64,000 nucleotides of DNA from Neelides folsomi (taxonomy: Eukaryota; Arthropoda; Collembola; Neelipleona; Neelidae), in contig JAQGBZ010000085.1 of NCBI GenBank assembly GCA_034687125.1, positions 1 through 64,000 of the forward strand, read 5' to 3'. Shown in pieces: positions 15,001-26,096 of the stretch. Position 1 is the first letter of the stretch. The number at the start of each line of letters is the position of its first letter. Below the pieces are notes generated by a model. The model made no database searches. It worked only from the letters and a program-made list of their open reading frames with translations, and had not been told where the DNA came from. Made by a program: the position numbers and the translations under genes.

Positions 15001-15841
15001 ACGTCCACCAGCTGGACCTCCAACCAACGGCCTTCCACACGTCCCATATAAAAATGTTGCTCGAAGCTTCAATGTGCGGGCGGACGTTGCAAACAAGCCA
15101 AGTTTCGATTTAACATTTCAAAATCAGAATTTTAGAGAAACGCCGTCCATTCCTTCAATTGCTCCCAATGACTATTGGGACTCTTCTCCGAATGTTCAGA
15201 GCAATGGGTCGGCCGTGAAGTATAAGAATACAAACATGTCGAATGAATTTGTCCGGAGTGCTTCAATGGCCACGGCCTCCACTTTCCCTCTCCAGCCGAC
15301 CGCGAGTAGTGAGATATTGAGTCCTGAGACCCTCACACCTGTTTCCCTCCATCACCCTCCACAAGGTACAAGCTACCAAGGACAGCAACAACAGTACTCG
15401 AAGAGCTACGATGCTCTCCCCGATTTCTCCACTAATCCCTTCTCTCTCGGGAGAAATGCCGAGACACCGACAATGTCTTTTAAGGAAATTGAGTCAACGG
15501 ATGTGGCAAATGCACAAGTGAGTTTGAGTCATCCGAACAGGGGCGATAAACCCCTTCAAAAGCCTAAACCCGAGTATCGATTCGGAGATAGTAGGGATTT
15601 CGGTCGAGTGGTAGAAACGAGCTTGGATGATTTAGAAATGGATTACGATCTCGATGAAACAACCCGCCCCATTAGCACATACTTGGAGACGAACGTTGAT
15701 GAACCCGAGGGTCTTCATCCGATCCGTGGAGCAAAGAGTCAGTACATTCCAACGAGTCGTGGTGGGCCGATTGGGAGGAAAGAGGGTTTTAAAGCTCTAA
15801 GTAGTAGGAGTAAAAGCATGCCACTCGAAACAGAAATGTGA
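1..15841 (+). CDS. bark: Bark beetle/Anakonda-like tricellular junction protein (5' partial)
   Basis: Single-pass protein that in insects organises tricellular (septate) junctions. The exons I can join are 1-80, 151-417, 590-780, 839-1183, 1545-1783, 1986-3680, 3770-3933, 4011-4237, 4550-4738, 6675-8097, 8205-8589, 8717-9017, 9107-9257, 9318-9578, 9638-9895, 11277-11536, 11629-11840, 12833-13063, 13144-13268, 13358-13483, 13867-14333, 14411-14670 and 14792-15841. Their phases agree and give 2,968 codons, open at the left edge. The order is SRCR 1 (about 326-870), CUB-like (1986-2300), beta-helix repeats ending in a YNWLG motif; SRCR 2 (3640-4130), beta-helix ending in NWWG; SRCR 3 (8780-9215), beta-helix ending in HNWWG. 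A C-type lectin-like domain (14035-14330) with paired Cys, a membrane helix (about 14452-14525) and a Ser/Pro-rich tail ending SMPLETEM follow. The domain order matches the family. The N-terminal signal peptide lies outside the window. Confidence 0.9.
5039..5310. repeat. Long imperfect inverted repeat built of TGTACCC words, in bark intron
   Basis: The left arm (about 5041-5150) and right arm (about 5200-5310) are reverse complements with many substitutions. Both contain a CATCAGGT end, a TTTCATAAAGGGT-type block, a TATATTGGGG block and CCCTTG-CAAGGG. The AGGGTACAT/ATGTACCCT vocabulary continues to about 5375. This looks like an old foldback element. It shares its word content with the repeat field at 28460-28925. 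Confidence 0.6.
6341..6520. mobile_element. Foldback MITE-like element in bark intron
   Basis: The arms (about 6341-6409 and 6453-6520) are reverse complements over nearly 70 bases, starting ACTCCTCCCCGCCATATGTA, with a few mismatches and a loop of about 43 bases. There is no coding capacity. The short hairpin form suggests a non-autonomous DNA element. No clear target-site duplication is visible. Confidence 0.7.
10151..11133. mobile_element. PIF/Harbinger-like DNA transposon remnant in bark intron
   Basis: The terminal inverted repeats read GGGCCAGAGGCAAGT on the left and its complement, with one mismatch, on the right. TAT flanks both ends, a 3-bp duplication size typical of PIF/Harbinger. 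Subterminal zones are crowded with GAATAAGC/GCTATTCC palindromic words, and a 22-bp word beginning ATAAGTGAGAATAAGC recurs in direct orientation at 10235 and 10975. The interior encodes a short transposase-like fragment. The element is about 983 bp, so it is non-autonomous, and it sits inside the intron 9896-11276. Confidence 0.7.
10645..10902 (+). pseudogene. Truncated Harbinger-type transposase N-terminal fragment
   Basis: An 85-codon open frame inside the element with GGGCCAG ends. The text LSENEIVNHCGLNKFDTERL, then IDILEP and an ETKRQISK-like stretch, resembles from memory the start of Harbinger transposases (a helix-rich segment ahead of the catalytic DDE domain). The DDE catalytic residues are absent, so it cannot be an active transposase. 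The assignment rests on pattern similarity plus the matching 3-bp flank duplication. Confidence 0.5.
11955..12785. mobile_element. Non-autonomous element with ~62-bp terminal inverted repeats, filling a bark intron
   Basis: The left end reads ATATGGGACTGGAATATTAG. The right end is its complement with about three mismatches over 62 bases, and includes the shared tract CCTATTTCAAATTTCGATTT. The element takes up about 830 of the 992 bases of the intron 11841-12832. Open frames inside it are short and show no family resemblance. TA-rich flanks would fit a Tc1/mariner-like MITE, but the duplication cannot be fixed by eye. Confidence 0.65.
13731..13745 (+). other. Candidate 15-nt microexon of bark
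   Basis: A pyrimidine-rich tract and CAG acceptor precede these 15 bases, and a GTACA donor follows. They lie inside the intron 13484-13866. Inclusion keeps the frame and would insert five residues (PRAIS) in the Arg-Gly junction just before the HNWWG motif of the third beta-helix unit. Skipping also keeps the frame. There is no expression evidence here. Confidence 0.35.
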
Positions 15842-17282
15842 ATGTGATATTTATTTGACAAACATTTATCTATAGGGGATATTTTGGAACATTCCACAAA
15901 CGACTTGCATCTCTCTGCATTTACTACTTTTACAATTTTATTAAGAACAATTAAATACTTAATCATTTTATACACTCTATCTTTTAATTATATTTACTAA
16001 CACTAAACTTAGGAACTTTTAAAATGAAAGATTTTTTTAATCTTTCAGGTTTTATCGAAAAGAGTAAACATGATTACTACAAAGAATGTACAATATAAAT
16101 GTAAGAATTGGTTAAATATAAATAAATATAAATCCTTTATAGACATTTTTAGAAGATTCCGTAGGCATCAATTAGTTTTTAATATACCTTGTATTAAGGA
16201 ATGTAGCAAATAGATCAATCGACATCCAAAAAACGATTTCGCCCGTGACATGGTTCTACTTAAGGTATTTTTATGTAAATGACTATTATAGGAACTTACT
16301 CCTTCCAGTATTCAAATGCAATGACAACCTTGTTAAATATTATACGATGTTCATTGAGATGCATACAGTAAGTATAATGAAAGGTGTAAAATTTACGTCC
16401 ATAATTATGAAAATGATATTTTGCCAAAAAATAAATGAGCAACTTTTATAAAGTATTGCAACAATGTGTATACCTATGCGTAGACAAAATATAAACGGGA
16501 CGACAAGGTGTACACAATATTTATGAGCGATTTGAGAAAAATGTTAAAAAATTAATATTTATGAATTTTATATTGTAATTTTACAATTGTTGTTCAAATG
16601 CGCTCAATGTTAAGTCACAAAGTCACTATTTTATATACCATTTGTATCTTTATGAGCACATTACTCTATCTCTGTTCTTGTATATTTTGATATTTGAATA
16701 AAAACATACACAAATGAAAAATGATTAACTAAAGATAATTTGACCATAATATTACGTATTCTTTAAATTGTTCATGATATAAATTGTTGTAATTGACAGC
16801 AGTTGTATACCATTAAGGAAACTTGGTCCATTGTGTGTGGGAGAAGGATTAAGTACATGACCGAATAAGGTGATGATTTGAGTCCTCATCAACCTCCGCT
16901 GTCTTTTTATTCGCATTGACCATCCTGACTCACTGACTCATATACAAGTCCAAGACTTTTGGTTTCATCTTTTGGTGTCGTGATGGTGTAAAAATAGCGG
17001 ATTTTCAGGAATAAGTGTGATTCACTTCGACCTATTACCATTTCAACCCACCACTACAATCTTGGATATCAAGGAGGACTACGGAGACGAAGCCGACACG
17101 GTCCAATGCAACAAATCGTTACTCACCTCATTTATACATTTATTGAATCTTCGAGAAACATCTTGAAGTTAGTTTGTAGTATAAATTGAACCGAATATAT
17201 CTCACTCCTTTATCAGCAACAAACACGATTCTTCTTCCTCTCGTTTGAAAACAGTTTAATTTTTAATCGTTTAACATTTACA
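15842..17282. other. Intergenic: bark 3' UTR and upstream region of the CAP gene
   Basis: AT-rich, with several ATTAAA/AATAAA-like words that could end the bark transcript. No credible coding region or RNA gene is seen. A moderately GC-richer patch near 16820-17110 precedes the CAP gene promoter. Confidence 0.5.
17180..17187 (+). promoter_or_regulatory. TATA box of the CAP-domain gene
   Basis: TATAAATT lies about 100 bases before the start codon at 17283. This leaves room for a transcription start about 30 bases downstream and a 5' UTR of about 70 bases. Confidence 0.5.
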
Positions 17283-17812
17283 ATGGCTGATCCTCGATTT
17301 GTCTTACGTGATTTAGTTAACGGACTTCGTGCAAACCATAAATCTCCACCTTTGACTCTCACACAAAAGGTAAAAAGTTAAACCTCAGGAAAGCGAAGTT
17401 CTATATAAAATATCCTTATCCATTTATCTTTCTTTATCAATACAATTCTTTATTATAATTTTTATATTTTATTTTGTAGCTCTGTGACGAAGCTCAAGCT
17501 TGGGCTGAAAACTTAGCAAGAACCGGAAATTTCGGAATACAGGATGGAAAACTTCAACTCATTTACTATTGTATGAGCCCCGGAGGTGGAAACATGGAAA
17601 ATGCAGTGAGGGGAGCTTACAAGAATTGGGAAAATACTAAACAGAATTACGACTTTAACAATCCGAGCCCGACATCGTTTTCTCTTCTTGTGTGGAAAGA
17701 TACGAAAGAATTTGGAGTTGGTGTAGCTTGCAGAGGAGACAATACATATGTAGTTCTTCAAGTACCTTGTGGAAATTTAAGGGGTAGCTTTCAACAAAAT
17801 GTTTTTCCTTAA
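17283..17812 (+). CDS. GAPR-1-like CAP/SCP-domain protein (single domain, no signal peptide)
   Basis: Exons 17283-17369 and 17480-17812 join to 139 residues. The protein is one CAP domain: an LRANHKSPPLTL helix 1 motif (the first CAP His present), AQAWAENLA, a central YKNWENTKQNYDF, then SFSLLVWKDTKEFGVGVAC and VPCGNLRGSF-QNV at the end. The lack of a signal peptide and the small size match the Golgi-associated pathogenesis-related protein 1 (GLIPR2) group rather than secreted venom-allergen CAPs. Two usual features are missing. The HS...GENL segment is replaced by an MSPGGGNMENAV stretch, and the GHFTQ His is Ser (TSFS). The CAP cavity tetrad is therefore incomplete, and any metal-dependent role is doubtful. 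An AATAAA lies at 17817. Confidence 0.85.
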
Positions 17813-17816
17813 ATTA

Positions 17817-17822
17817 AATAAA
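17817..17822 (+). terminator. Polyadenylation signal of the CAP gene
   Basis: AATAAA five bases after the stop codon; a second copy follows at about 17834. The 3' UTR would be very short. Confidence 0.5.
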
Positions 17823-18269
17823 AAAAATGATTAAATAAAAAGATTGATCAATCGAATTATACAAATATATTTATTCGAACTTGTATTTTATAACATAAGA
17901 TTACAAGATACATACATATTTTTAGTTTTGACTTTTACTGACTAATTTAACATTATACATAATAATGTAACGATGTTAATAATATGTTCACATCTACCTA
18001 CCTAAACTACACATGATATTAACTAGGTACAATATACACAGTATTCTTACGTATATGAAAAATGAAAAAGGAAGTGATCTTTTAGGATATAAATATAATC
18101 AATATTTTTAAGATATATTAACGTATGTAGGTATTTATATATAAATAACATTAAATATCAAATAGTAATGGTAGGATTATCAAAATGAAAATAATGTTTT
18201 CATTGTATGATTATTTAATTAATACCTAGTAAAGCATGTATGGCATTACTCTTACTATTATGAGAAGGT

Positions 18270-19164
18270 CTAATAGTAGCTTGTGAATTTGTTACAGTAG
18301 AACATCACACCATAATTAGTAACATTGTGTGTGTATCCGTCATTTTTGAGTTCCCTGTACAATCGGTTTGGAGAGAGGTTCCAATGAGACTCAGGACGAT
18401 TAAATGTAACGATTGGTTCATAAGGACCTTCTCTATTGAACTTAACTTTAAACTGAATCTCATTCGGCCACCTTCCATGGTAGTCAATTTCTTCGTCAAC
18501 AATGACAAGAAATTTGGCATTCATTTCCCTAAATATATTTTTAAGATGAAAGGCAGCAATGGGAAATTCGTTGACGGGAAGAGAACATGAGAAGACTACT
18601 CTCTCCGTTTCCATCGAAGAAAATAGCTTGATCGTTATAATCGCATTCATATGTGTCAGGTTGGGACACAGCGTTGGTTAACCGAATAAATACTCCATCC
18701 ATAGGTTCTATTTGTATATCTTGTTGGTAGAGATGGCCCAATTGAGGAAGATAGATAGATAGACCATGTTATAACCTGCACGACGAATCGTTGCTTCGTT
18801 CTCAGCGTTCATCTGCACAACACGTGATTTGCAAAGTCTTCGAGCGTAAGCCAATTTTGTCCCTCTAGTAATTCCATACCTTTTTGCCACACCATTGATT
18901 GAAATGATGCTAAATAAACAAATATAGAATTATGTAAACATGTATTCAAATTGGTGATTATAAATGTAAGAAGAATCAAAAAATATATTAATACTCTTAC
19001 TACTCACTACTTAACTTTAATGATTTTATTAATTAAATGAATTGTAAAGTGAATTACCAGTTGTATAAGTTAATCAGGACATAAGGATAAGTCATCAAAT
19101 TTTCTTTTGAGGCGAAAGGCTGAAGGCCAAAATAATCTCCATCCAAATATGCGTAAACTTCCAT
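18270..19164 (-). pseudogene. Degenerate Y-family DNA polymerase relative
   Basis: Reading the minus strand, exon 19058-19164 encodes a start YAYLDGDYFGLQPF. This aligns with the first Y-family catalytic motif (I-D-M-D-x-F-Y), so the DxD is kept. A GT-AG intron then leads to 18909, giving CIISINGVAKRYGITRG and YARRLCKSRVVQM, which match the fingers motif (NYxARxxGVxRxM, then LCPxL). After YNMV the frame shifts within a CTAT repeat, and IQIEPMDGVFIRLTN follows. It corresponds to the second catalytic motif (IExxxxDExxxDLT), but the DE pair is DG. A second shift occurs in a GAGA run. The rest resembles a little-finger domain (RWPNEIQFKVKF), with the thumb region missing. Two frame breaks, the lost Glu and the deletion argue for a pseudogene; assembly indels could explain the breaks but not the Glu. 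Confidence 0.5.
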
Positions 19165-20009
19165 TGTTCAACCTATAGCGAAAAATGCATTAGCTTCCAA
19201 AAATGTATACAATCGCCTAATATTAATATAGGCAAATATATTTAATATAAATGTAAATTATATATTTAAATACATTATAATTTGTTATTTTTCAATTTTT
19301 ATTAGAATTGGGGAATATAATTTCATAATAATATAGTTATATAAAAAATGTCTCACCTTCCTATATACCATATAAATATTATGAACCCGAAATATTTCCC
19401 GTTGATGCTTTGCACAGATCACAAAATATGATTTGATTTTTAAGAAAACCGAAGGAAGGGAATATACGAAAGTAACTTGGACAGGGTCAGGGTTGGGACA
19501 TCTATTCTAAGGCGGGCACCGGAAGGAATGAAGGATGACAAGTGACTTGTGATGGTGACCTTGTTTACTATCTTTGTCAAATGAAAGTTTTGGTAGATGC
19601 ATACATGCATACCTAATCTAGTCGGCGCAAGGATCAGTGGGTGTGCGTGAAGTGCGTGTGACGTGTGCGAGTGAGATACGTTCCTGATCCAGATCATTTG
19701 TTCAAACTCGAAACGCTACACGTGCGCTAGGAATAATTACATACTAAAACAAACTTTTGTTTTAATTTGTACCTTGTACTTTGCATTGAACCATTTATTT
19801 AATAAGAATTTTGCATCTTATATCGGTCCGTACTAATAATTAATAATATATTATGAATTTATGATTATTTGATTGATGTATAATAACAGTTAACATTTTC
19901 GTATTTGTTCTTAAAAATTTAATTTGATAAAAACATTAAAAATGCTGTACATGTTGTGAATCAATTTAATTTTACTAGTTAAATATTATAATATTGTATC
20001 AAAATATAT
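19165..20009. other. Intergenic, no gene seen
   Basis: AT-rich spacer between the 3' end of CPSF2 and the upstream side of the polymerase relict. It holds a GTGCGTG-rich patch near 19635-19680. I see no gene or structured RNA. Confidence 0.5.
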
Positions 20010-23000
20010 CTATAAAATCGCGTATTGTTCATATAAAAGATCTCTTATTTGATAATAATCATCAGATAAGCAGCCTTCGACAGTCAGTTTCCCCGCTTCT
20101 TGCTAAACAAATCAATTTAAAATTACAATATTAGTAATTTTAATGAAAATTATAATTTATTAATTATATCATATCAAAGATACCAAATTATGCATTGAAT
20201 CATTTATAAATATGTATTATTAGCATTTTTATGTTTTTACCTTTCTTAGTGCCACTGTTCCATTCGAACACCAAAGAACTCCGCCAGAGAATTCAGAATA
20301 AATTCCATGTTTAGCCAAAACTTGTTTGAAATCGGTGAGTTTGAGTTCGTTTATAAAAACATTCTCATGAGGAAGAACATCACAATGAGGAATAGGTTCT
20401 AAAACAGGAACTAAGGCGCTCACTTCTTCACCTATATCGAGTTAGAACATTTAATTAGAAAATTAGTATTGATATACAGGTAGATCTAAATAAGGAAATA
20501 CTCACTTTTGACTATATTATTCTCTACAGCGTTTTCGACATTAGATTCATCAACTTCCATTTTAAGTATTGCATCAACCCATGCGAGTTCTGCATTCTTT
20601 CCCCTCTTGAATTCAAGTGCAGAAACGAGAGCATCCTTCAGTTTCACCTTTAAGCATTAAAATGTTAGTATTGACCAAATGCTGAAAATGTATAAGATAA
20701 AAATTAATGATTTATGAAATAATAACTCACTTGATAAAGATGGCTTTCACTTGTAAGATCAGTAATAGATCCCAAATCAGGGATGAAAATCCTCGTATCG
20801 AATGTTGCTCTTTTACAAACTTCAGCAAGAATTTCTGCACATTCTTCAGGACCTCTTGTTAAGACCAATCGTCGTGGTTTCATTTGTTCAATGATCTTTT
20901 TAATCGACTCGCCGTCCGACCTCCCCTCAAAGTCAATGAAAGTCACATGACAATTAATATTAAAATTTTGGAGCGTTGCTGTGCATTTGGTAGGGGGCTT
21001 TGAGTCATCAATTGTCTTTTCGACGCTTTTCTTCACTTTCTCTTCCAATTCCCACGGGGCTTCAGACAGGAAATCTTCTTGTCTATTAATATAATTTTAG
21101 ATTAAATAAAATTTTATCGAATATGATCGTCTTTACCTAATAAGCTCTCCGTACTCGTCAAACTTTAGTTTTTCCTCGAAGTAAGGAAAGACTGGATATT
21201 TGCTCTTTGCCGATTTAAACAATCCAGTTTCAATCTTAGTCTCCATCCCCGGTTTAATGAAGAGGTCGTGTGAAACTCGGCTTCCGTGATAAATACCAGT
21301 TATCTTGATCTCTGAGTCACTGTCCTCAGAGTCATCCGAGTCCATCATCGCCTCCCTTTAAAATATACATCTTTTTACCAATTCAATCCTAACTAATTCA
21401 TAATTTGAAATCCTTAATGTTTAAAGTTGTGAAAGTAAGTGCAGTGTAAATGTTTAATGATACTACAGAAATTCAACGAAGTACGAGGAGAGTTGTTTAA
21501 GCTGATAAATAAAACAAGAGCCTTACCTCTTTTCTTTTTTCACTCGGTATTCTCGTTCTCGTTGTTTGCGATAAAATTCTTCGAGCTCGCGACCTTCTAG
21601 TTTTAGACGCTGTTTGACCTCAAGTTCCACAACGCCTTCAAGACCTTCAATGAGCCTTCTTCCAAGGGTTCCTGGACTTGGTCTACTTGTAAGAACAATG
21701 CTGTTCCGATGATCGTGTGCCCAGAGCATGAAAAGGTCACGCGAAAAACCTGATTCAAGATCACTTGTGCTTGCCAATACAACCTAAGTATAATCAATCG
21801 TTTAAAAAAATTATTCGACATCCACAAATGAAATTATTATAATTTATAGAGTATTTTTAGTTTTAATAAGATTCAACTAACCTTTGGAGCTGGGATTTTA
21901 GATAATTCTGCTAAGCTATGACAGAGTTGAAGATGCTTGAATTGAAACGGATTATTTCTCGCAGTTTCAAAACTCTTCATTAATTTATCACTCATCCATT
22001 CAATCTATTAAATAAAACAAAGATTTTAAGAATTTGTTCGATTTATTCCTTAAAAATAAAAAGGAAAAAATAAGCATAAAAACATAAGAATACCATCAAC
22101 TTTGCAAACTCGATCACATTATAAGCCACGTTGTTGATTAATGCGAGAGAATATGCAAAAAGACCAGACTCCTTATTTCTCCATAGTTGATCGAGCATAT
22201 GAGCAAGTTCGAGTACTCGACCCGCCGAATCAACGGCAATGAGAACATTTCCACCACCCCTCAAAGTCTGAAGAATATTAGCTGTTAAATGATTTTTATT
22301 ATTAGACTTTTGTTCATATTATTCATTATATGAAAAAATATTAAACTCTATCATTTACTCATAAGTTGTTCATCTCGTGCTCTTCTTCGTGCTTGTGTAT
22401 ATTCTACATTAAAGACGTCAGTAATAAATAACGATGGTCTTTGGATTTTATCGAGTTCACAGCCATTCAGATGACGCTCTTTCTTGTGATTGAAATCGAC
22501 AGCGTAGTAAATGTCTTCCTCTCCAACTTTCATTATTTTCCATATAGAGCCTCCGATCATATGTCCTGCCGGTAACGGAGTTATTGTCAAGCCGTATCCT
22601 TTTCCTGTAAAAAATTATATAAAATTATATTTAGTATAAGAATTAGTTAAAGATTATTAAAATTTAAAAATTGTGTATTATTTTAAATAAATAACTCCAA
22701 TTTAATTATTTAAAATATCAATTATAACCTTTGAGACTGACGCTTTGATTGTATTTCAATTGAATTATTTTATCAAATGCAGCATCAACATCATCCAAAT
22801 TGAAGAGTTCGAAATTTTCTACATTTTCTCTTGAAAGGTAATAATCGTACATGAACATTTGGCCCATCTTGAAGACAGGAACAGTTGCATAGATGGGACA
22901 ATTCAGACCGCATCTTCCAACTAAATAAGGAAGTGCTCCCAAATGGTTCAAATCAGGATGGGATATTAAAACTGCGTCAATTCTGTTCAAATGCCTGTAA

Positions 23001-23224
23001 AATAATACAAAATTGTTTTTTATGAAAATAATTATTGAATCTGGTATAATGAAAGTTGAAATGTTCTTTACACACTTTTTCAACTCCTTGATTCCTGTCA
23101 AATCAAGGGTTTCGTCAATTCCACAATCTAAAAGGAACCGGAATTCATCGATCTGGAGAATGTAACAGGGCGGAGACTCGCCCCTAACACCGGATATGGC
23201 TTGGAGCTTGATAATCGAAGTCAT
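20010..23224 (-). CDS. CPSF2: Cleavage and polyadenylation specificity factor subunit 2 (CPSF100)
   Basis: Subunit of the mRNA 3'-end processing complex and catalytically inert partner of CPSF73. Eleven exons (22994 is the start of exon 2): 23076-23224, 22729-22994, 22604-22359, 22094-22281, 21882-22004, 21527-21783, 21137-21355, 20731-21082, 20506-20647, 20241-20431 and 20010-20102. They join in frame to 741 residues, against about 780 in human. The N terminus [13 protein letters not shown] and FRFLLDCG starts a metallo-beta-lactamase fold. The [12 protein letters not shown] motif lacks the HxHxDH metal ligands, as in all CPSF100s. A beta-CASP segment ([19 protein letters not shown]), [25 protein letters not shown] and the C-terminal [11 protein letters not shown] follow. 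The acidic [10 protein letters not shown] linker is shorter than in vertebrates. Start chosen from the conserved MTSIIKL. Confidence 0.95.
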
Positions 23225-23709
23225 CTTTGATCATAAATTGTCTTTGGATACTCTTCTTAAGTCAATAGTGCATAATTATATCTAGATTTCGATCATAATT
23301 AACCAAACATTCAGATTTTTAACGACTTTGCTGAACAAATTGTTAGAGACGATCGAAAAAGAAACTCATATTGGAAATAGAAAGTGAGGTGGAAATGCAA
23401 GGGGGAATATTCGAGAGGTGTCACTACAAAGGCATCAAATAGCATTATATTACTCAAATATTTCTCATACTTCCCCATTAGATTTTCCCAGAGCATGGCA
23501 ATTAGATACCTAGCTCATAGAACACGCAAAAATCTTCAACTTTACCAATCTTGAAACAAGTTTCACATGAAAATCTTTGTTTCCCACAATGCACTCTTAA
23601 GGATTAGCTAATCACAATTAAGAACTCATTAGCATTACCCTACAGAATTTAATGTTTTGCCGTTTCTAAAACATTGATTGTCTCGAAATTGAAAAATTCC
23701 TAGATCAAA
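23225..23709. promoter_or_regulatory. Divergent promoter region between CPSF2 and SIRT2
   Basis: 485 bases separate the two start codons, which point away from each other. No TATA box stands out, as is usual for housekeeping bidirectional promoters. The co-regulation is inferred from spacing only. Confidence 0.5.
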
Positions 23710-25426
23710 ATGTCGGAGAAAGAAGGTAGATCTATTTTATTTCTCTTTTGTACATTATCAAACTTGAAAGATTGAATAACTTACAAGCGTTTTAAAAATG
23801 GGTGGCTGCTCAAGTAAATGAGATATTTGAAGATTCAACAATTACACATTTATTTTACATTATTAGGTAGCGAAAAAGATGACAGAGCCCAAGACGAAGC
23901 AGCTGGATCTTCCACTGATACTTCGAACAAGGACAAAACAGCTGAAACGGGATGGATTTCAGATTTACTTTCAAAGCTCAAAATTTCTAAAGGCCCCCAA
24001 GAAAAGGTATACTTAATTAATTTCTATTATAACTTTATATTTGCACCTATGCCTATGTATTGGAAAAGAACTATGTAGTGTATGTATAAAGTTTCATTGT
24101 TCCTTTTTATGCTCAGATCCTCCCTGAAGCTACACTGGAATGTGTTGCAGAGTATATGAAATCTGGAAAATGTCGAAATGTTATTGTAATGGCAGGAGCA
24201 GGGATTTCGACTTCTGCTGGAATTCCGGACTTTAGAAGTCCAAACTCTGGACTTTATGCCAAAATTAAAGAACAATACAAGCTTGCTGATCCTCAAATTA
24301 TGTTTGAAATCAACTTCTTCAAGCAAAACCCCAAACCTTTTTTCACTCTTGCCAAAGAACTTTTACCCGAAACATTCGAACCAACCATCTCTCATTACTT
24401 CTGTCGTCTTCTCCATGAAAAAGGACTATTACTTCGCCATTTCACACAGGTCATTTGCAAATAAGCAAAATAACATTAAACCCAAAAACTTAACTTTTCT
24501 TTATAACTATTTGATAAGTATAATTTAAATTAATAACAATATTTCATAAAAAGAATATCGACGGCTTAGAGAGGAAAGCAGGATTACCCGAAGAGAAAAT
24601 TGTAGAAGCTCATGGAACTTTTTACACTTCCCATTGCATGAAATGCAACAAAGAATATCCATTTGAATGGATGAGAGGTAAAAACTGAAAAATTGGAAAA
24701 CTGTACGTTACGTACCTAGTAGATACTTGTGTCGTGAACTCACATAGATAAAAATTGATAAAATTCATTTTTAGAAAAAATTGCCAAGGATGAAGTTCCT
24801 AAATGTACCAAATGCTCCAATCTCGTGAAGCCAGATGTTGTCTTTTTTGGTGAGTTTAACTTAAAAATACAATCAATTCCATAAGAAAATATTAATGATC
24901 TGTATTATTTTAAATAGGAGAAAATCTTCCTCAACGCTTTTATCTTTGTCTGAAAGATTTGTTGGATTGTGACTTGCTAATAATTATGGGAACTTCATTG
25001 CAAGTCCAACCATTCGCATCCCTCATTAATAAGTACGAATATCATTATTGAAATAATCCAATTAAAGATTGTACATATATCATATGATACAAATAATTCA
25101 TAATTAATTATAATTATATACAATATAAAGGTAATAAATTATATTCTAGGGTCCCAAAGAGCTGTCCTCGAGTTCTGATCAACCGGGAAGTAGTTGGTAG
25201 TAGAAGTAACTCAATGATAGAGCAATTACTCAACTCGGGTTTGGGGGAGGTAGACTCTGACATTTTAGATGATTTGTTAGGTCAAGGATTCGACTTCAAG
25301 GGGAAGCGTAACAAAGATGTTGCTATTCTCGGTGATTGCGATGACGGAGCTATGCGTTTGGCCAAAGCACTTGACTGGGACGCGGACCTCCTCCATCTCA
25401 CAACCCATCATGACATTCCTGAGTAG
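23710..25426 (+). CDS. SIRT2: NAD-dependent protein deacetylase sirtuin-2
   Basis: Class I sirtuin that removes acetyl (and longer acyl) groups from lysine using NAD. Exons are 23710-23725, 23867-24006, 24117-24449, 24554-24677, 24775-24849, 24918-25032 and 25150-25426; together they encode 359 residues. Visible motifs are GAGIS and GIPDFRSP (NAD binding), [12 protein letters not shown] split by an intron, the catalytic His in [11 protein letters not shown], zinc Cys pairs CMKC and [24 protein letters not shown] and the late LINRE. The body follows human SIRT2 rather than SIRT1 or SIRT3. There is a short acidic/Ser N-terminal leader and no C-terminal extension past TTHHDIPE. A second possible first exon lies at 23798-23813. 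A poly(A) signal is at 25555. Confidence 0.95.
23798..23813 (+). other. Alternative first exon of SIRT2 encoding a myristoylation-type N terminus
   Basis: ATG GGT GGC TGC TCA A followed by a GTAAAT donor. It has the same length (16 coding bases) and phase as the first exon at 23710-23725. Splicing to 23867 gives MGGCSSEKDD in place of MSEKEGSEKDD. Gly2 with Ser6 fits the N-myristoyltransferase consensus, and Cys4 is a likely palmitoylation site. No transcript evidence is available here. Confidence 0.5.
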
Positions 25427-25554
25427 TTTCCTCTTCCTCCTCCTCTTTCCTCTTTAACACCCTTGTGAGCAATAATTAAACACTTGTAAGTCTCCTTATT
25501 TCTAACCTCGGTAATTTCACTAGTCATTTATAATTGAAATACGTTTAAACTTTC

Positions 25555-25560
25555 AATAAA
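25555..25560 (+). terminator. Polyadenylation signal of SIRT2
   Basis: AATAAA about 130 bases after the stop codon, the first perfect hexamer downstream. Confidence 0.5.
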
Positions 25561-26096
25561 CACGCAATTCATTTGCTTTTATTTACGCAAATGATTTTAT
25601 ACCCTATAGCTCACATGTGCAATAATACTTATTATTAAAGAGCGTTAAAATATAAAAAATATTTTGTTTTTATTTCATATATCATATTAATATCATATAT
25701 GTTAAACTGGCATTAACTGCGTATATAAAATTAAGGTATATAATGTAAAAGAAAATGATTTAATTAATTGGTTATGCTTCAGAAAATGAAGACAAGAAGA
25801 GGAAGTCACTCGTGTTCCATTGTCATCAACTTGAGCAAATATTATAAAAGTGAGTTTTCCGCATGCCAATGCTTATATTAACTCACTTAATGAGCATCTT
25901 TGTCTTTCACTATGGTTTAGTTAGCAAACTTCTTAAGACATGGAACCACCTTGGCATTGTGAGAAATCCGCCTCCTCTCACGCAACATGAAAATCCAAAT
26001 TATTATAGCCTACAATTGACAACAATGATATTAACATTGACTTCTCAGGTATCGCCAGATCACGCAAATATTTTAAATACCTACGTAATCCCTCGG

